Shown here: positions 53,748-62,458 of the stretch, piece after piece
Layout of the letters: each line of letters begins with the position of its first letter
Position numbering within the stretch: position 1 is the first letter of the stretch
Assembly (NCBI RefSeq): GCF_001402875.1
Contig: NZ_CP012946.1
Span: 3,512,001 to 3,576,000 of the forward strand
Reading direction: 5' to 3'
From: Blastochloris viridis
GTDB lineage: Bacteria; Pseudomonadota; Alphaproteobacteria; Rhizobiales; Xanthobacteraceae
DNA length: 64,000 bases
Notes under the pieces: generated by a model
The model's database searches: none
The model's input: the letters and a program-made list of their open reading frames with translations, nothing else
What the model was told of the DNA's origin: nothing
Made by a program: the position numbers and the translations under genes

Positions 53748-55295
53748 ATGAACCTCCTGAGACACTCTGGCGGCCTACGCAAACGCATCGTAATCGTCGG
53801 CACCGGCGCAGGTGGCCTCGCAGCGGCGCTGGAACTGGCGGCAAGCGGTTTCGAGGTGATTGCGATCGAGCGTGACAGCGAGCCAGGTGGCAAGCTCAAG
53901 CCGGCCTCGGTCGGAGGGGTGGCCTTCGACGTCGGGCCGACCGTGTTCACCATGCGCTGGGTGTTCGAGGAGTTGTTCGCCGCGGTCGGCGAGGATCTGG
54001 CCGCCCACATCCCGATGCAGCCGGTGGAGATCCTGGCCCGCCACGCCTGGCCGGGGGGCGCGCGGCTCGATCTGTTTGCCGATCCCGCGCGCACAGCAGA
54101 GGCGATCGGCGATTTCGCCGGGGCCGCGGAGGCGCGGGCGTTCGAGCGCTTCCGCGCCGAAGCGCGGGCGATCTACCGATTGGTCGAGCAGCCCTTCATC
54201 CGGGCGGTTCACCCAAGCTCGCTGGCATTGATCCGCCGCCACGGCCTCGAAGGGCTGCGGATCAAGCCCTTCACCACGCTGTGGCGTGAGCTCGACCGCC
54301 GTTTCCGCGACACGCGCCTGCGCCAGATGTTCGGCCGCTACGCGACCTATTGCGGCTCGACGCCGTTCGCCGCGCCGGCAACCCTGATGCTGATCGCCCA
54401 TGTCGAGCAGCAGGGGGTGTGGCTGGTTGACGGTGGCATGCGCCGCATCGCCCAGGCGCTGGCGGCGCTGGCCAGCGCGCGGGGCGCCACATTCCGCTTT
54501 GGCGCACATGTCGATCGGCTGCTGGTCGAGGGCGGCCGGGTGGCCGGCGTCGTGCTCGCCAGCGGCGAGGTGGTGCCGGCGGCCGCGGTCATCGTCAATG
54601 GCGATGTTGCGGCGGTTGCCTCAGGCCTGTTTGGCCCGAAGCCGGCGCGGGTGGTGCCGCGCCGGCCGGTGGCCAAGCGATCCTTCTCGGCGATCACCTT
54701 TTCGATGCTCGCGGAATCTGACGGTTTCCCGCTGATCCGCCACAATTTCTTCTTTTCGCGCGACTATCGCGCCGAATTTGCCAACATTGTCGCCGGCCGG
54801 CTGCCCCGTGAGCCGACCGTCTATCTATGCGCGCAGGATCGGAACGACGATGGCCTCACCGGCGCAGGCCGACCCGATCAGGATCACCGCACGCCGGGCG
54901 GCCAAGCGCTCCCGCGAGAACGGCTGTTCCACCAGCTCAATGTGGTGGCACGCGGCGACGAGCAGACGCTTACACCGGCCGAGATTGAAGACTACGCGAA
55001 GCGCACGTTTTCGCTCCTTGGCTCGTGTGGCCTGATGGTGAAATGGCACACCGAAGAGATGGTCGTGTCGACGCCAGCCGACTTTCATCGCAGGTTTCCG
55101 GCAACCGGCGGAGCGCTTTATGGCCAAGCGACGCATGGCTGGCGGGCGCCGTTCCAGCGTCCCAGCGTACGAACCACGCTGCCCGGCCTTTATCTGGCGG
55201 GGGGCTCAACCCACCCCGGCGCGGGCGTGCCGATGGCGACCCTGTCAGGCCGCATGGCGGCGGCCTGCCTCATTGCAGACATCACCAGCGCATGA
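53748..55295 (+). CDS. crtD: Carotenoid 3,4-desaturase CrtD-like
   Basis: This 515-residue FAD-dependent desaturase of the CrtI/CrtD family likely introduces the C3,4 double bond into hydroxylated or methoxylated acyclic carotenoids (spheroidene/spirilloxanthin routes). FAD binding is seen in IVIVGTGAGGLAAALELAASGFEVIAIERD. The C-terminal LYLAGGSTHPGAGVPMATLSGRMAAACL favours CrtD, because CrtI usually ends GAGTHPGAGIPGV. It is alone, away from any photosynthesis cluster visible here, and next to IS debris. ATG 53748 gives the standard N-terminus. Confidence 0.82.
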   Translation: MNLLRHSGGLRKRIVIVGTGAGGLAAALELAASGFEVIAIERDSEPGGKLKPASVGGVAFDVGPTVFTMRWVFEELFAAVGEDLAAHIPMQPVEILARHAWPGGARLDLFADPARTAEAIGDFAGAAEARAFERFRAEARAIYRLVEQPFIRAVHPSSLALIRRHGLEGLRIKPFTTLWRELDRRFRDTRLRQMFGRYATYCGSTPFAAPATLMLIAHVEQQGVWLVDGGMRRIAQALAALASARGATFRFGAHVDRLLVEGGRVAGVVLASGEVVPAAAVIVNGDVAAVASGLFGPKPARVVPRRPVAKRSFSAITFSMLAESDGFPLIRHNFFFSRDYRAEFANIVAGRLPREPTVYLCAQDRNDDGLTGAGRPDQDHRTPGGQALPRERLFHQLNVVARGDEQTLTPAEIEDYAKRTFSLLGSCGLMVKWHTEEMVVSTPADFHRRFPATGGALYGQATHGWRAPFQRPSVRTTLPGLYLAGGSTHPGAGVPMATLSGRMAAACLIADITSA

Positions 55296-55664
55296 GCGCC
55301 GAGGGCCGGGAGGTGCCGGAGGACGCCGTCCAATGACTGCCCGAAGCTTGGACCAAAAACCGGGCAGCCCTCGCCGTAAACAACGTTCGCGTCGCCGTCG
55401 CGGACAGGCCGACCGACTCACCCGCACACATTTGGCGCAAGGCATCGCCACATGATGACCGCGCGTCAGCATGTGGCGTTTGGCAAGAAGGTTCGCCAAG
55501 CGGCCACCCGGAAATCCGCGAATATGAGCGGCGGTCCACCACCTGCCAACGCCGAGCCAAATCGGCTAACTGTAGCCGGACAACATACCGCCTCCTGAAA
55601 TTGGCGGAGCATCATGCGCACTCAGGAATCTATTTGACGGAAGGTCGGTTGACCGGAGCCAATG
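55296..55664. other. Intergenic interval, nothing recognised
   Basis: This interval lies between crtD and the Crp/Fnr-type regulator. No gene or clear operator is seen. TTGACGG...GGTTGACC near 55633-55655 is only a loose direct repeat. Confidence 0.45.
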
Positions 55665-56360
55665 ATGGCGAGCCTTGACCGGACGTTGATCGCCAACCTC
55701 CCGCTGTTCTCCGGCCTCAAGCCCGAGGAACTCGACGCGCTGCTGAGCGAGGCCCAGTCGGTCCGCTATCCCAAGGGTGTGACGGTGTTCCACCAGGACG
55801 CCGAGGCCCGAGCGTTCTTCGTGCTGCTGCACGGGCATTTGCGGGTGTTCAAGCTCACACCGGACGGCCAACAGGTGGTGGTGCGCTTCGTTGTGCCCGG
55901 CGAGGTGTTCGGCGTCGCCATGGCGATCGGCCGCACCGTCTATCCCGGCACGGCGGTGGCGGTGGCGGACAGCATCGCTTTGCAATGGCCGTCTGCGGCC
56001 TGGCCGCGGCTGGCGGCGGCGCATCCCGAACTTGCCAACAACACGCTGCAGACGGTCGGCGCGCGGCTGCAGGACATGCACACCCGCGTCGTCGAAATGG
56101 CGACGCTGGAGGTCGAGCGCCGCATCGCGCACGCGCTGCTGCGCCTCGCCCAGCAGGCCGGTCGCAAGGTCGAGACCGGGGTGACGATCGATTTTCCAAT
56201 CTCCCGGCAGGACGTCGCCGAGATGACGGGCACCACGCTCCACACCGTGAGCCGTATCCTCAGCGCCTGGGAGGCGCGCGGCCTGGTCGAAAGCGCCCGC
56301 CAGAAGATCACGCTGCGCCAGCCCCACCAGTTGATGCTGCTGGCCGAGGGAACCGGCTGA
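55665..56360 (+). CDS. Crp/Fnr-family regulator, NnrR/Dnr-like
   Basis: This 231-residue regulator has an N-terminal cyclic-nucleotide-binding-type beta-barrel (LPLFSGLKPEELDALLSEAQSVRYPKGVTVFHQDAEARAFFVLLHGHLRVFKL) and a C-terminal Crp helix-turn-helix (ISRQDVAEMTGTTLHTVSRILSAWEARGLV). No FNR-type cysteines are present. This fits the NO-responsive NnrR/Dnr branch. It adjoins NnrS, DUF2249 and DUF59 genes, typical NnrR targets. Two consecutive ATGs (55662 and 55665) are both possible starts. Confidence 0.85.
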   Translation: MASLDRTLIANLPLFSGLKPEELDALLSEAQSVRYPKGVTVFHQDAEARAFFVLLHGHLRVFKLTPDGQQVVVRFVVPGEVFGVAMAIGRTVYPGTAVAVADSIALQWPSAAWPRLAAAHPELANNTLQTVGARLQDMHTRVVEMATLEVERRIAHALLRLAQQAGRKVETGVTIDFPISRQDVAEMTGTTLHTVSRILSAWEARGLVESARQKITLRQPHQLMLLAEGTG

Positions 56361-56378
56361 GCGGCGCGTCAGGATTCG

Positions 56379-56588
56379 TCACGAAGGCTCGTCGACGCGA
56401 GCGGCGGCATCGAACGCAGCGAGGATCCGCGCCAGCGCGAGCCCATGCTCGCGGCAGGCCTCCTCGACACTGTGGAAGCGGGCGATCGGACATCCGACGC
56501 AGTGCATGCGGTGATCCAGGAACACCCGGATCGTTGCCGGCGCGCGGTCCATCACGGCGGCCACGGCGTGCCAGGGTTGAACGTCCAT
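56379..56588 (-). CDS. DUF1858 redox-disulfide protein
   Basis: This 69-residue protein is of the DUF1858 / hybrid-cluster-protein-associated family. It has the CxxC pair in HCVGCPIARFHSVEEACREHGL and the conserved FLDHRMHC. Members are found with hybrid cluster protein and NO-response genes and are thought to have a redox role. It is divergent from the DUF59 gene and convergent with the regulator gene, 18 nt apart. Confidence 0.82.
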   Translation of the reverse strand: MDVQPWHAVAAVMDRAPATIRVFLDHRMHCVGCPIARFHSVEEACREHGLALARILAAFDAAARVDEPS

Positions 56589-56768
56589 CGGTCCTCCACG
56601 GCGAAGCGTATTGATCCGCGGTGGTTTTGGGCCGCCGGCCTTGATCGCTCGTTGTCCCCGGACAACCCCGGTGCGGCCGGGCGGCGCAATCGTCGCCGAG
56701 TTTGCGCCCCGACAAAGAGCGGCGCATCCCGCTTCGTCATGGTGGCGACCTCTTCAGCGAGGTCCGCC

Positions 56769-57116
56769 GTGTCTCAGCCGCCTTCCCCCGCACCGTATCC
56801 CCCGCCCGCTGCGCTCGATCCCGAGGTTCTCGACTGCCTTTGTGCCGTCATCGACCCGGAGATCGGGCTCAGCGTGGTCGATCTCGGCCTGGTCTACCGC
56901 GCCGCCCGCACCACCGCCGGCATCGAGGTCGACCTCACCCTCACCGCCCAGGCGTGCCCGCTCGGAGACATGATCGTCGAGGACGCCCGCTCGGCGCTGC
57001 GCCGGCGCTTCATGGACGCCCCCGTCACTGTCGCTCTGGTGTGGGAGCCGGCCTGGAGCCCGGACCGCATCACCGATCACGGCCTGACGCTGTTGGGCCG
57101 CCCACCGAGGAACTGA
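56769..57116 (+). CDS. DUF59 (MIP18-like) metal-sulfur cluster protein
   Basis: This 115-residue protein has a DUF59 domain: LDPEVLDCLCAVIDPEIGLSVVDLGLVYRAARTTAGIEVDLTLTAQACPLGDMIVEDARSAL. The conserved Cys in LTAQACPLG is typical of SufT/PaaD-type Fe-S assembly factors. GTG 56769 is preferred because GAGG lies eight bases upstream; ATG 56739 would add ten residues without a ribosome-binding site. It starts the row leading into DUF2249 and NnrS. Confidence 0.8.
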   Translation: MSQPPSPAPYPPPAALDPEVLDCLCAVIDPEIGLSVVDLGLVYRAARTTAGIEVDLTLTAQACPLGDMIVEDARSALRRRFMDAPVTVALVWEPAWSPDRITDHGLTLLGRPPRN

Positions 57117-57121
57117 GCCTG

Positions 57122-57361
57122 ATGACCACCGCGACGTCCGCAACCATCGATGTCCGTACCCTGCCGCCGGGCACCTGCCGCAACACCCTCGTGCGCACCC
57201 TGCAGGAGTTGGCGCCCGGCGCGGTGCTGACCGTTGTCAACGACCACGACCCCCAGCCGCTGCGCGGCTATCTCGATCTGTCGCACCCCGATCAGTTCGC
57301 CTGGACTTACCTGGAGGATGGCCCCGATGTCTGGCGCGTCCGCATCGAGCGCACCGCGTGA
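57122..57361 (+). CDS. DUF2249 protein
   Basis: This 79-residue DUF2249 (TusA-like fold) protein reads TIDVRTLPPGTCRNTLVRTLQELAPGAVLTVVNDHDPQPLRGYLDL...FAWTYLEDGPDVWRVRIER. Members are common in denitrification and NO-response clusters; the function is unknown. It starts six bases after the DUF59 gene and its end overlaps the NnrS start by 35 nt, so the three are one operon. Confidence 0.85.
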   Translation: MTTATSATIDVRTLPPGTCRNTLVRTLQELAPGAVLTVVNDHDPQPLRGYLDLSHPDQFAWTYLEDGPDVWRVRIERTA

Positions 57362-58445
57362 GACGGCTGGCGTGACCGGCGCAGCGGGCCGGATCCCGTT
57401 TCGCATCGTGCTGCTCGGGCTCGGCGCGCTGGCGATGCTCACCGGGCTTTACGGCGGGCTGTGGCGGTCCGGCTGGGCGCTGCCGCATGGCGGCAGTGTT
57501 GCCGACCTGCACGGCCCGCTGCTGGTGTGCGGGCTGTTCGGCACGGTGATCAGCCTGGAGCGCGCGGTGGCGCTCGGGCGCGACGCGGCATATGCAGCGC
57601 CCGCGCTGGCGGCGCTCGGCAGCTTGTGCCTTTTGGCCGGCTTGCCGCCTGCGGTGGGCGCGCTCGCCTATGTGCTCGCCGCCGCGGTGCTTTCGGCGGC
57701 AACGCTGTTCATCACCACGCGGCAGCCGGCGCTGTTCATGGCGACGCTATCGCTCGGCGCGCTGTCCTGGCTGGTCGGCAACCTGCTGTGGCTTGGCGGC
57801 CACAGCGTGCCGGACGTCACCGGCTGGTGGCTCGCCTTCCTGATCCTGACCATTGCCGGCGAGCGGCTCGAACTCAGCCGGCTGACCGCGCCGAAGAGCG
57901 GCAGTGTGGTTCTGTTCGGCGCTGCCGTTGTGCTGCTCTTGGCCGGCGCGGCGTACGGCATATTGGACCGCGGCGGCGCCGCGATGATCGGCCTTGCCTT
58001 GGTCGCGATGACCGCTTGGCTGGTGCGCCACGACGTGGTGCGCATCACGTTGCGGAGGTCCGGCCAGACCCGCTTCATGGCGGTTTGCATGGCCGCCGGC
58101 TATGCGTGGCTCGGTATTGCCGGCGTGCTCCTGCTCGCCGCGCCGCCGGCCACCGCCACCTTCGGCTATGACGCCGTGCTGCACGCCGTGCTGGTCGGCT
58201 TCGTTCTCTCGATGGTGTTCGGCCACGCCTTGATCATCCTGCCGGCGGTGGCGCGGGTGCGCCTGGCCTATCGGCCGCTCCTCTACGCACCGCTCGCCGT
58301 GCTGCACGCCTCGGTTCTGCTGCGCATCGCCAGCGACCTGCTGGCGTGGTCCGACGGCCGTGCCTGGAGCGGGCCGCTGACCGTTGTCGCGCTGGTCGGT
58401 TTCGTGGCAACGCTGGCCCGCACGGCAGCTGCCAAACGCGCTTGA
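57327..58445 (+). CDS. nnrS: NnrS-family heme/copper membrane protein
   Basis: This 372-residue polytopic membrane protein of about 11-12 helices contains GSVADLHGPLLVCGLFGTVISLERAVALG, ITIAGERLELSRL-like and YDAVLHAVLVGFVLSMVFGHALIILPAV. These carry the conserved histidines of NnrS. NnrS proteins relieve nitrosative stress. ATG 57327 is set by GGAGG ten bases upstream inside the DUF2249 gene. The copy is somewhat shorter than typical NnrS (about 400 residues). Confidence 0.85.
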   Translation: MSGASASSAPRETAGVTGAAGRIPFRIVLLGLGALAMLTGLYGGLWRSGWALPHGGSVADLHGPLLVCGLFGTVISLERAVALGRDAAYAAPALAALGSLCLLAGLPPAVGALAYVLAAAVLSAATLFITTRQPALFMATLSLGALSWLVGNLLWLGGHSVPDVTGWWLAFLILTIAGERLELSRLTAPKSGSVVLFGAAVVLLLAGAAYGILDRGGAAMIGLALVAMTAWLVRHDVVRITLRRSGQTRFMAVCMAAGYAWLGIAGVLLLAAPPATATFGYDAVLHAVLVGFVLSMVFGHALIILPAVARVRLAYRPLLYAPLAVLHASVLLRIASDLLAWSDGRAWSGPLTVVALVGFVATLARTAAAKRA

Positions 58446-58770
58446 TGCAAGCCGAAGCGCGTATTCCAACTGCGTCTTGCCGGTCTGTTCGCGCTGGGCA
58501 TGACGGCTCTTATCGGTGGACCGCGCCGCCGATCGTCTGTGCCGTGCCGACGCTTCCAACCGCCGCCCACAAGTGCCCAAATGGCACTCGATCCCGTCCT
58601 TGTGCAGCATGGAGCGAGCCCGCCTTCCGTCGCGCCCTCGCTCTCTTCTCCGAGCCATGGTTTGGCAGACGTGGTGGAGACCGAGCCTCACGGCGCCCGT
58701 TGGCGGGGGCGAAAACCGTTTCAATCCCTAAATCTGAAACGGTGAAATTTCGCTAAGTGATTGATTTTAA
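58446..58770. other. Intergenic interval, nothing recognised
   Basis: This lies between nnrS and tRNA-Arg. Only short open frames without family resemblance are present. Confidence 0.5.
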
Positions 58771-58847
58771 TGGCGCACCCGACAGGATTCGAACCTGTGA
58801 CCTTTGCCTTCGGAGGGCAACGCTCTATCCAGCTGAGCTACGGGTGC
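58771..58847 (-). tRNA. tRNA-Arg (CCG anticodon)
   Basis: This is a 77-nt cloverleaf. The acceptor stem GCACCCG pairs with CGGGTGC. The D-arm is GCTCAGCTGGATAGAGC. The anticodon arm TTGCC-CTCCGAA-GGCAA gives anticodon CCG. The T-arm contains AGGTTCGAATCCT, and discriminator G plus an encoded CCA finish it. It reads CGG codons. Confidence 0.96.
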
Positions 58848-59211
58848 CGATGCGGACGCACCATAACGGATGCCCCCGGCCGTATCAACGCCACCGGTCC
58901 GAACACGGCGTTCGGCACACGCCGTGCAGTGGGCACGCCCCCCGCGGCAGCACCGACCCCGGCGGTTGAGCCGGAAGCCGCAGTCCGATCGCCGAAAATC
59001 CCGCTCCGATTGCTGCGGATGTCCGGCGCGGCGCGGAATCGGGGTGCGCACCGCGCGCCCGGCCCCGCTCAAGCGTTGGCATTCCCTCTACAGGCCGCGC
59101 CGCCGCTCGGCAACCACCCCGCCCGCCGAAAATGCCGGGTCCGGCTCGTCGGGCTTTCGGCAACGCGGTGTTCGCTGCGCCGGCCGGACGCCGCCGCCAC
59201 CGACCGCCGAA
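58848..59211. other. Intergenic interval, possible degraded repeat copy
   Basis: No gene is recognised. About 58980-59030 contains GTCCGATCGCCGAAAATCCC and CTCCGAT, weakly like the middle of the dispersed repeat (copies C and E). Confidence 0.4.
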
Positions 59212-59982
59212 TCACCTGTTCTCGAACTTCGGCGCGCGCTTGTCGGCGAAGGCGGCCATGCCTTCCTTCTGGTCGAAGGTGGCGAACATCGAATGGAACG
59301 CGCGCCGCTCGAACAACAGCCCCTCTTCGAGCGCGACCTCGTCGGCGCGCTTGACGCACTCCTTGGCCGCCAGCACCGCCGGCAGCGGCATGGCCGCGAT
59401 GGTGGCGGCGACGTCGAGCGCCACGGTGAGGAGTTCGGCCGCCGGCACCACCCGCGACACCAGCCCGGCCCGCTCGGCCTCCGCGGCGTCCATCATGCGG
59501 CCGGTGAGGCAAAGGTCCATCGCCTTGGCGCGGCCGACCAGGCGGGTCAGGCGCTGGGTGCCGCCGGCGCCGGGAATGACGCCGAGCTTGATCTCGGGCT
59601 GGCCGAACTTGGCGGTGTCGGCGGCGATGATGATGTCGCACATCATGGCGATCTCGCAGCCGCCGCCGAGGGCGTAGCCGGCCACCGCCGCCACCACCGG
59701 CTTGCGCTTCCTGGCGATTGCGCCCCAGTTGAGAAACTCGTCGAGATAGGTCTGCGGAAACTGCCGGTGCTGCATCTCCTTGATGTCGGCGCCGGCGGCG
59801 AACGCCTTGGCCGAGCCGGTGATGACCATGCAGCCGATCGCGGGGTCGGCGTCGAACGCCGCCAGCGCCTGATCGAGCTCGCTGGTGAGCTGATCGCACA
59901 GCGCATTCAGCGCCTGCGGCCGGTTCAGGGTGATCAGGCCGACCCGGCCGTGGGTCTCGACGATCAGCGTCTCATAACTCAT
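59212..59982 (-). CDS. Enoyl-CoA hydratase
   Basis: This 256-residue crotonase-fold enzyme adds water to enoyl-CoA in beta-oxidation or amino-acid catabolism. The two catalytic glutamates lie in [11 protein letters not shown] and [18 protein letters not shown]. The oxyanion-hole segment [11 protein letters not shown] and the C-terminal F(D/E)[12 protein letters not shown] are typical short-chain enoyl-CoA hydratase features. ATG 59982 is preceded by GGGAGGA at normal spacing. Confidence 0.93.
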   Translation of the reverse strand: MSYETLIVETHGRVGLITLNRPQALNALCDQLTSELDQALAAFDADPAIGCMVITGSAKAFAAGADIKEMQHRQFPQTYLDEFLNWGAIARKRKPVVAAVAGYALGGGCEIAMMCDIIIAADTAKFGQPEIKLGVIPGAGGTQRLTRLVGRAKAMDLCLTGRMMDAAEAERAGLVSRVVPAAELLTVALDVAATIAAMPLPAVLAAKECVKRADEVALEEGLLFERRAFHSMFATFDQKEGMAAFADKRAPKFENR

Positions 59983-60125
59983 GCAGTCCTCCCGGGGTGT
60001 GGGCGGCGAGGTTAACGAATGCCGGTGCGGGCGCAACGGCACCACGTCTCGTTCGTTGGTCGGACGGTGGAGCAAAGCGCCGCTTCAGCAGCAGGCCTGC
60101 CAGCGCAGCAGCCGAGCTGCCGGCC

Positions 60126-60995
60126 CTACCGCTGGCACACCGGGCAGAAGAACGTCGAGCGCCCGTTCTGCACCACCCGCCGCACCACGCCGCGGCAGCC
60201 GGGCGTCGGGCAGGGCTGGCCCTCGCGGTCATAGACCCGGAAGGCGTGCTGGAAATAGCCGAGGCCGCCGTCCGGGCGGGCGTGGTCGGAGATCGATGAG
60301 CCGCCGGCGGCGATCGCCTCCTCCAACACCTGCCGCACCGCCTCGACCAGCCGCGCCGCGCCTGCGGCCGGCTGCCCCGCGGCGTCGGCCAGCGTCATGG
60401 CGGCGTTGAACGGCGACAGGCCGGCGCGGTGCAGCGCCTCGCACACATAGATGTTGCCGAGCCCGGCGACGGCGTGCTGGTCGAGCAGCAGCGCCTTGAG
60501 GCTGGTCACCCGGCCGCGCGCGACGGCCGCCAGCAGCTCGGCGCAGAAGGTGTTGCCGAGCGGCTCCGGCCCGAGGCCGGCGAAGAACGGGTGGTCGGCC
60601 AGCCCGACCCGCGGCACCAGCGCCATCAGCCCGAACCGGCGGGGGTCGTTGTAGGTGATGCGCGCGCCGGTGGAGAGGTCGAACACCACATGGTCGTGGA
60701 CCGGATCGCGGCCGCGCGGATGGTGGAACGCCCCGACCGGCGCCGCCTCGACGCGAAACGAGCCGGACATGCCGAGGTGCATCACCAGCACCTCGGCGGA
60801 ATCGAGGTCGGCGAGCAGGTATTTGGCGCGGCGGCCGAGCGCGAGGATGCGCCGGCCGGCCAGGCGCTCGGCGAACCGGGCCGGAAACGGCACGCGCAAA
60901 TCGGCCCGGCGCAGCACGATGGTCTCGAACACCGCGCCCTCCATCGCCGGCTGCAGGCCACGACGCACGGTTTCGACTTCGGGAAGTTCGGGCAT
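60126..60995 (-). CDS. mutM: Formamidopyrimidine-DNA glycosylase MutM (Fpg)
   Basis: This 289-residue bifunctional glycosylase/AP-lyase removes 8-oxoguanine. The mature N-terminus [13 protein letters not shown] supplies the catalytic Pro and Glu. The helix-two-turn-helix ([26 protein letters not shown]) and C-terminal zinc finger (CPTPGC...FFCPVCQR) are intact. ATG 60995 is the true start, since the Pro must follow Met; an ATG 15 bases upstream is ignored. It is divergent from ubiE, a common alphaproteobacterial arrangement. Confidence 0.96.
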   Translation of the reverse strand: MPELPEVETVRRGLQPAMEGAVFETIVLRRADLRVPFPARFAERLAGRRILALGRRAKYLLADLDSAEVLVMHLGMSGSFRVEAAPVGAFHHPRGRDPVHDHVVFDLSTGARITYNDPRRFGLMALVPRVGLADHPFFAGLGPEPLGNTFCAELLAAVARGRVTSLKALLLDQHAVAGLGNIYVCEALHRAGLSPFNAAMTLADAAGQPAAGAARLVEAVRQVLEEAIAAGGSSISDHARPDGGLGYFQHAFRVYDREGQPCPTPGCRGVVRRVVQNGRSTFFCPVCQR

Positions 60996-61551
60996 GACAC
61001 CATCGCTCATCGGCCTGATCCGGATTGTCGCCGATCAGGCCGGCGTTTCGTCGTCGAGTCGCCGAAAATTCCCCGTCCGATCAGGGGGTTTCGGCAGAGA
61101 TTCGTCCGGAATCGCCGGCGCGACGCTCCGGAGCATGTATGACGCCGCGGCGCGGCGGTGGGACCAGGCGAGCCGACCCGGCCGCTGCGGCCGGCCGCCG
61201 GAGGGTCGACCGACCGAAACATGGTGCGGCCGGCCTCTTTGCGCGCCCGCAGCGGTGGGCGCGTGGGGCAAATCGCCATCAAATCCTTGTCAAACCAGGG
61301 ATTTTCGGAAACCTGACCGCGGCCGCCGGCCAAAGCCGGCTGGAGTCGCTATGAGATAGCGCGCGCGCGCCCGCTGGGCTATGGTCCACGCGCCGCGAAC
61401 AGGGCAGCACGAGACCTCGAACCAGCGCATTTTCCGCATCCGCGGGACCCGGTTTTGCGGAGAACATGCGATAAACCAAAAACCTGGAGTGACCATCCCG
61501 GTCAGCGGACCGGTGGGCGCTCCCAGGCGAACGAAGAGTAAGGTGGACGAC
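60996..61551. other. mutM / ubiE divergent region
   Basis: This 556-nt region has no gene I can support. It carries repeat copy E at 61030-61116 and presumably both promoters. AAGG at 61540-61543 precedes the ubiE start. Confidence 0.5.
61030..61116 (+). repeat. Dispersed intergenic repeat, copy E (first half)
   Basis: CCGATCAGGCCGGCGTTTCG, TCGTCG, CGCCGAAAATTCCCCGTCCG and ATCAGGG align with copies C and D; the second half is degenerate (TTCGTCCGGAA). Confidence 0.6.
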
Positions 61552-62325
61552 ATGGCCGGCGACGCGCTTCGAGATACGGAGGCGACCCATTTCGGATTTC
61601 GCGAGGTTCCGCTCGCCGAGAAGCAGGCGCTGGTGGACACCGTGTTCGCCACCGTGGCGCGCCGCTACGACCTGATGAACGACCTGATGTCCGCCGGCCT
61701 GCACCGGCTGTGGAAGGACGCCATGGTCAACACCCTCGCCGCACCCAAGACCGGCCGGCCGTTCCGGCTGGTCGACGTCGGCGGCGGCACCGGCGACATC
61801 TCGTTCCGGGTGGTGGAGGGGGCCGGTGCCGGCGTCAGCTCCATCGTCTGCGACATCAACCCGGAGATGCTGAAGGTCGGCGAGGAGCGCGCCTTCGAAC
61901 GGGGCCTCAGCGACCGCCTGACCTTCCAGGTCTGCAACGCCGAGGAATTGCCGTTCGAATCGAACCAGTTCGACGGCTACACCATCGCGTTCGCCATCCG
62001 CAACGTGCCGCGCATCGACCGCGCCTTGGCGGAGGCCTACCGGGTGCTGAAGCCGGGCGGCCGCTTCCTGTGCCTGGAATTCTCCAATGTCGACGTGCCC
62101 GGCCTCGACAAGATCTACGATTTCTATTCGTTCCACCTCATCCCGCGCATCGGCAAGATGGTGGTGGGCGAAGCGGAGCCCTACCAGTACCTGGTGGAAT
62201 CGATCCGCCGCTTCCCCAACCGCACCGTGTTCGCCGACATGATCGCGGAGGCCGGCTTCTCCCGGGTGACGGCGATGCCGATGACCGGCGGCGTGGTGGC
62301 GCTGCATTCGGGCTGGAAGGTCTGA
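61552..62325 (+). CDS. ubiE: Ubiquinone/menaquinone C-methyltransferase UbiE
   Basis: This 257-residue SAM methyltransferase acts in ubiquinone (and menaquinone) synthesis. Motif [64 protein letters not shown] and the C-terminal [13 protein letters not shown] are diagnostic. ATG 61552 is chosen with AAGG about nine bases upstream; the open frame extends further but lacks similarity. ubiB follows. Confidence 0.95.
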   Translation: MAGDALRDTEATHFGFREVPLAEKQALVDTVFATVARRYDLMNDLMSAGLHRLWKDAMVNTLAAPKTGRPFRLVDVGGGTGDISFRVVEGAGAGVSSIVCDINPEMLKVGEERAFERGLSDRLTFQVCNAEELPFESNQFDGYTIAFAIRNVPRIDRALAEAYRVLKPGGRFLCLEFSNVDVPGLDKIYDFYSFHLIPRIGKMVVGEAEPYQYLVESIRRFPNRTVFADMIAEAGFSRVTAMPMTGGVVALHSGWKV

Positions 62326-62458
62326 CGGAACCGGCGCCCTGCCGGGCGCTCCACCGCTCGCACGCCGGCGGTCCCGTTCGCGGGGCACCGGCTCGACTGG
62401 GTCCCCACTGATCTGCCGTGATCGCGGGGATCGCCTTGTTCTTGAAAGCCTGTCTCTC

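Noticed and set aside
55633..55655. TTGAC repeats upstream of the Crp/Fnr-type gene as an NnrR/FNR box
   Set aside because: The two TTGAC units are direct rather than inverted and spacing does not match TTGAC-N4-GTCAA.
62336..62351. GCGCCC / GGGCGC hairpin between ubiE and ubiB as a terminator
   Set aside because: It is short, with no T-run, and lies inside a probable ubiE-ubiB transcription unit.
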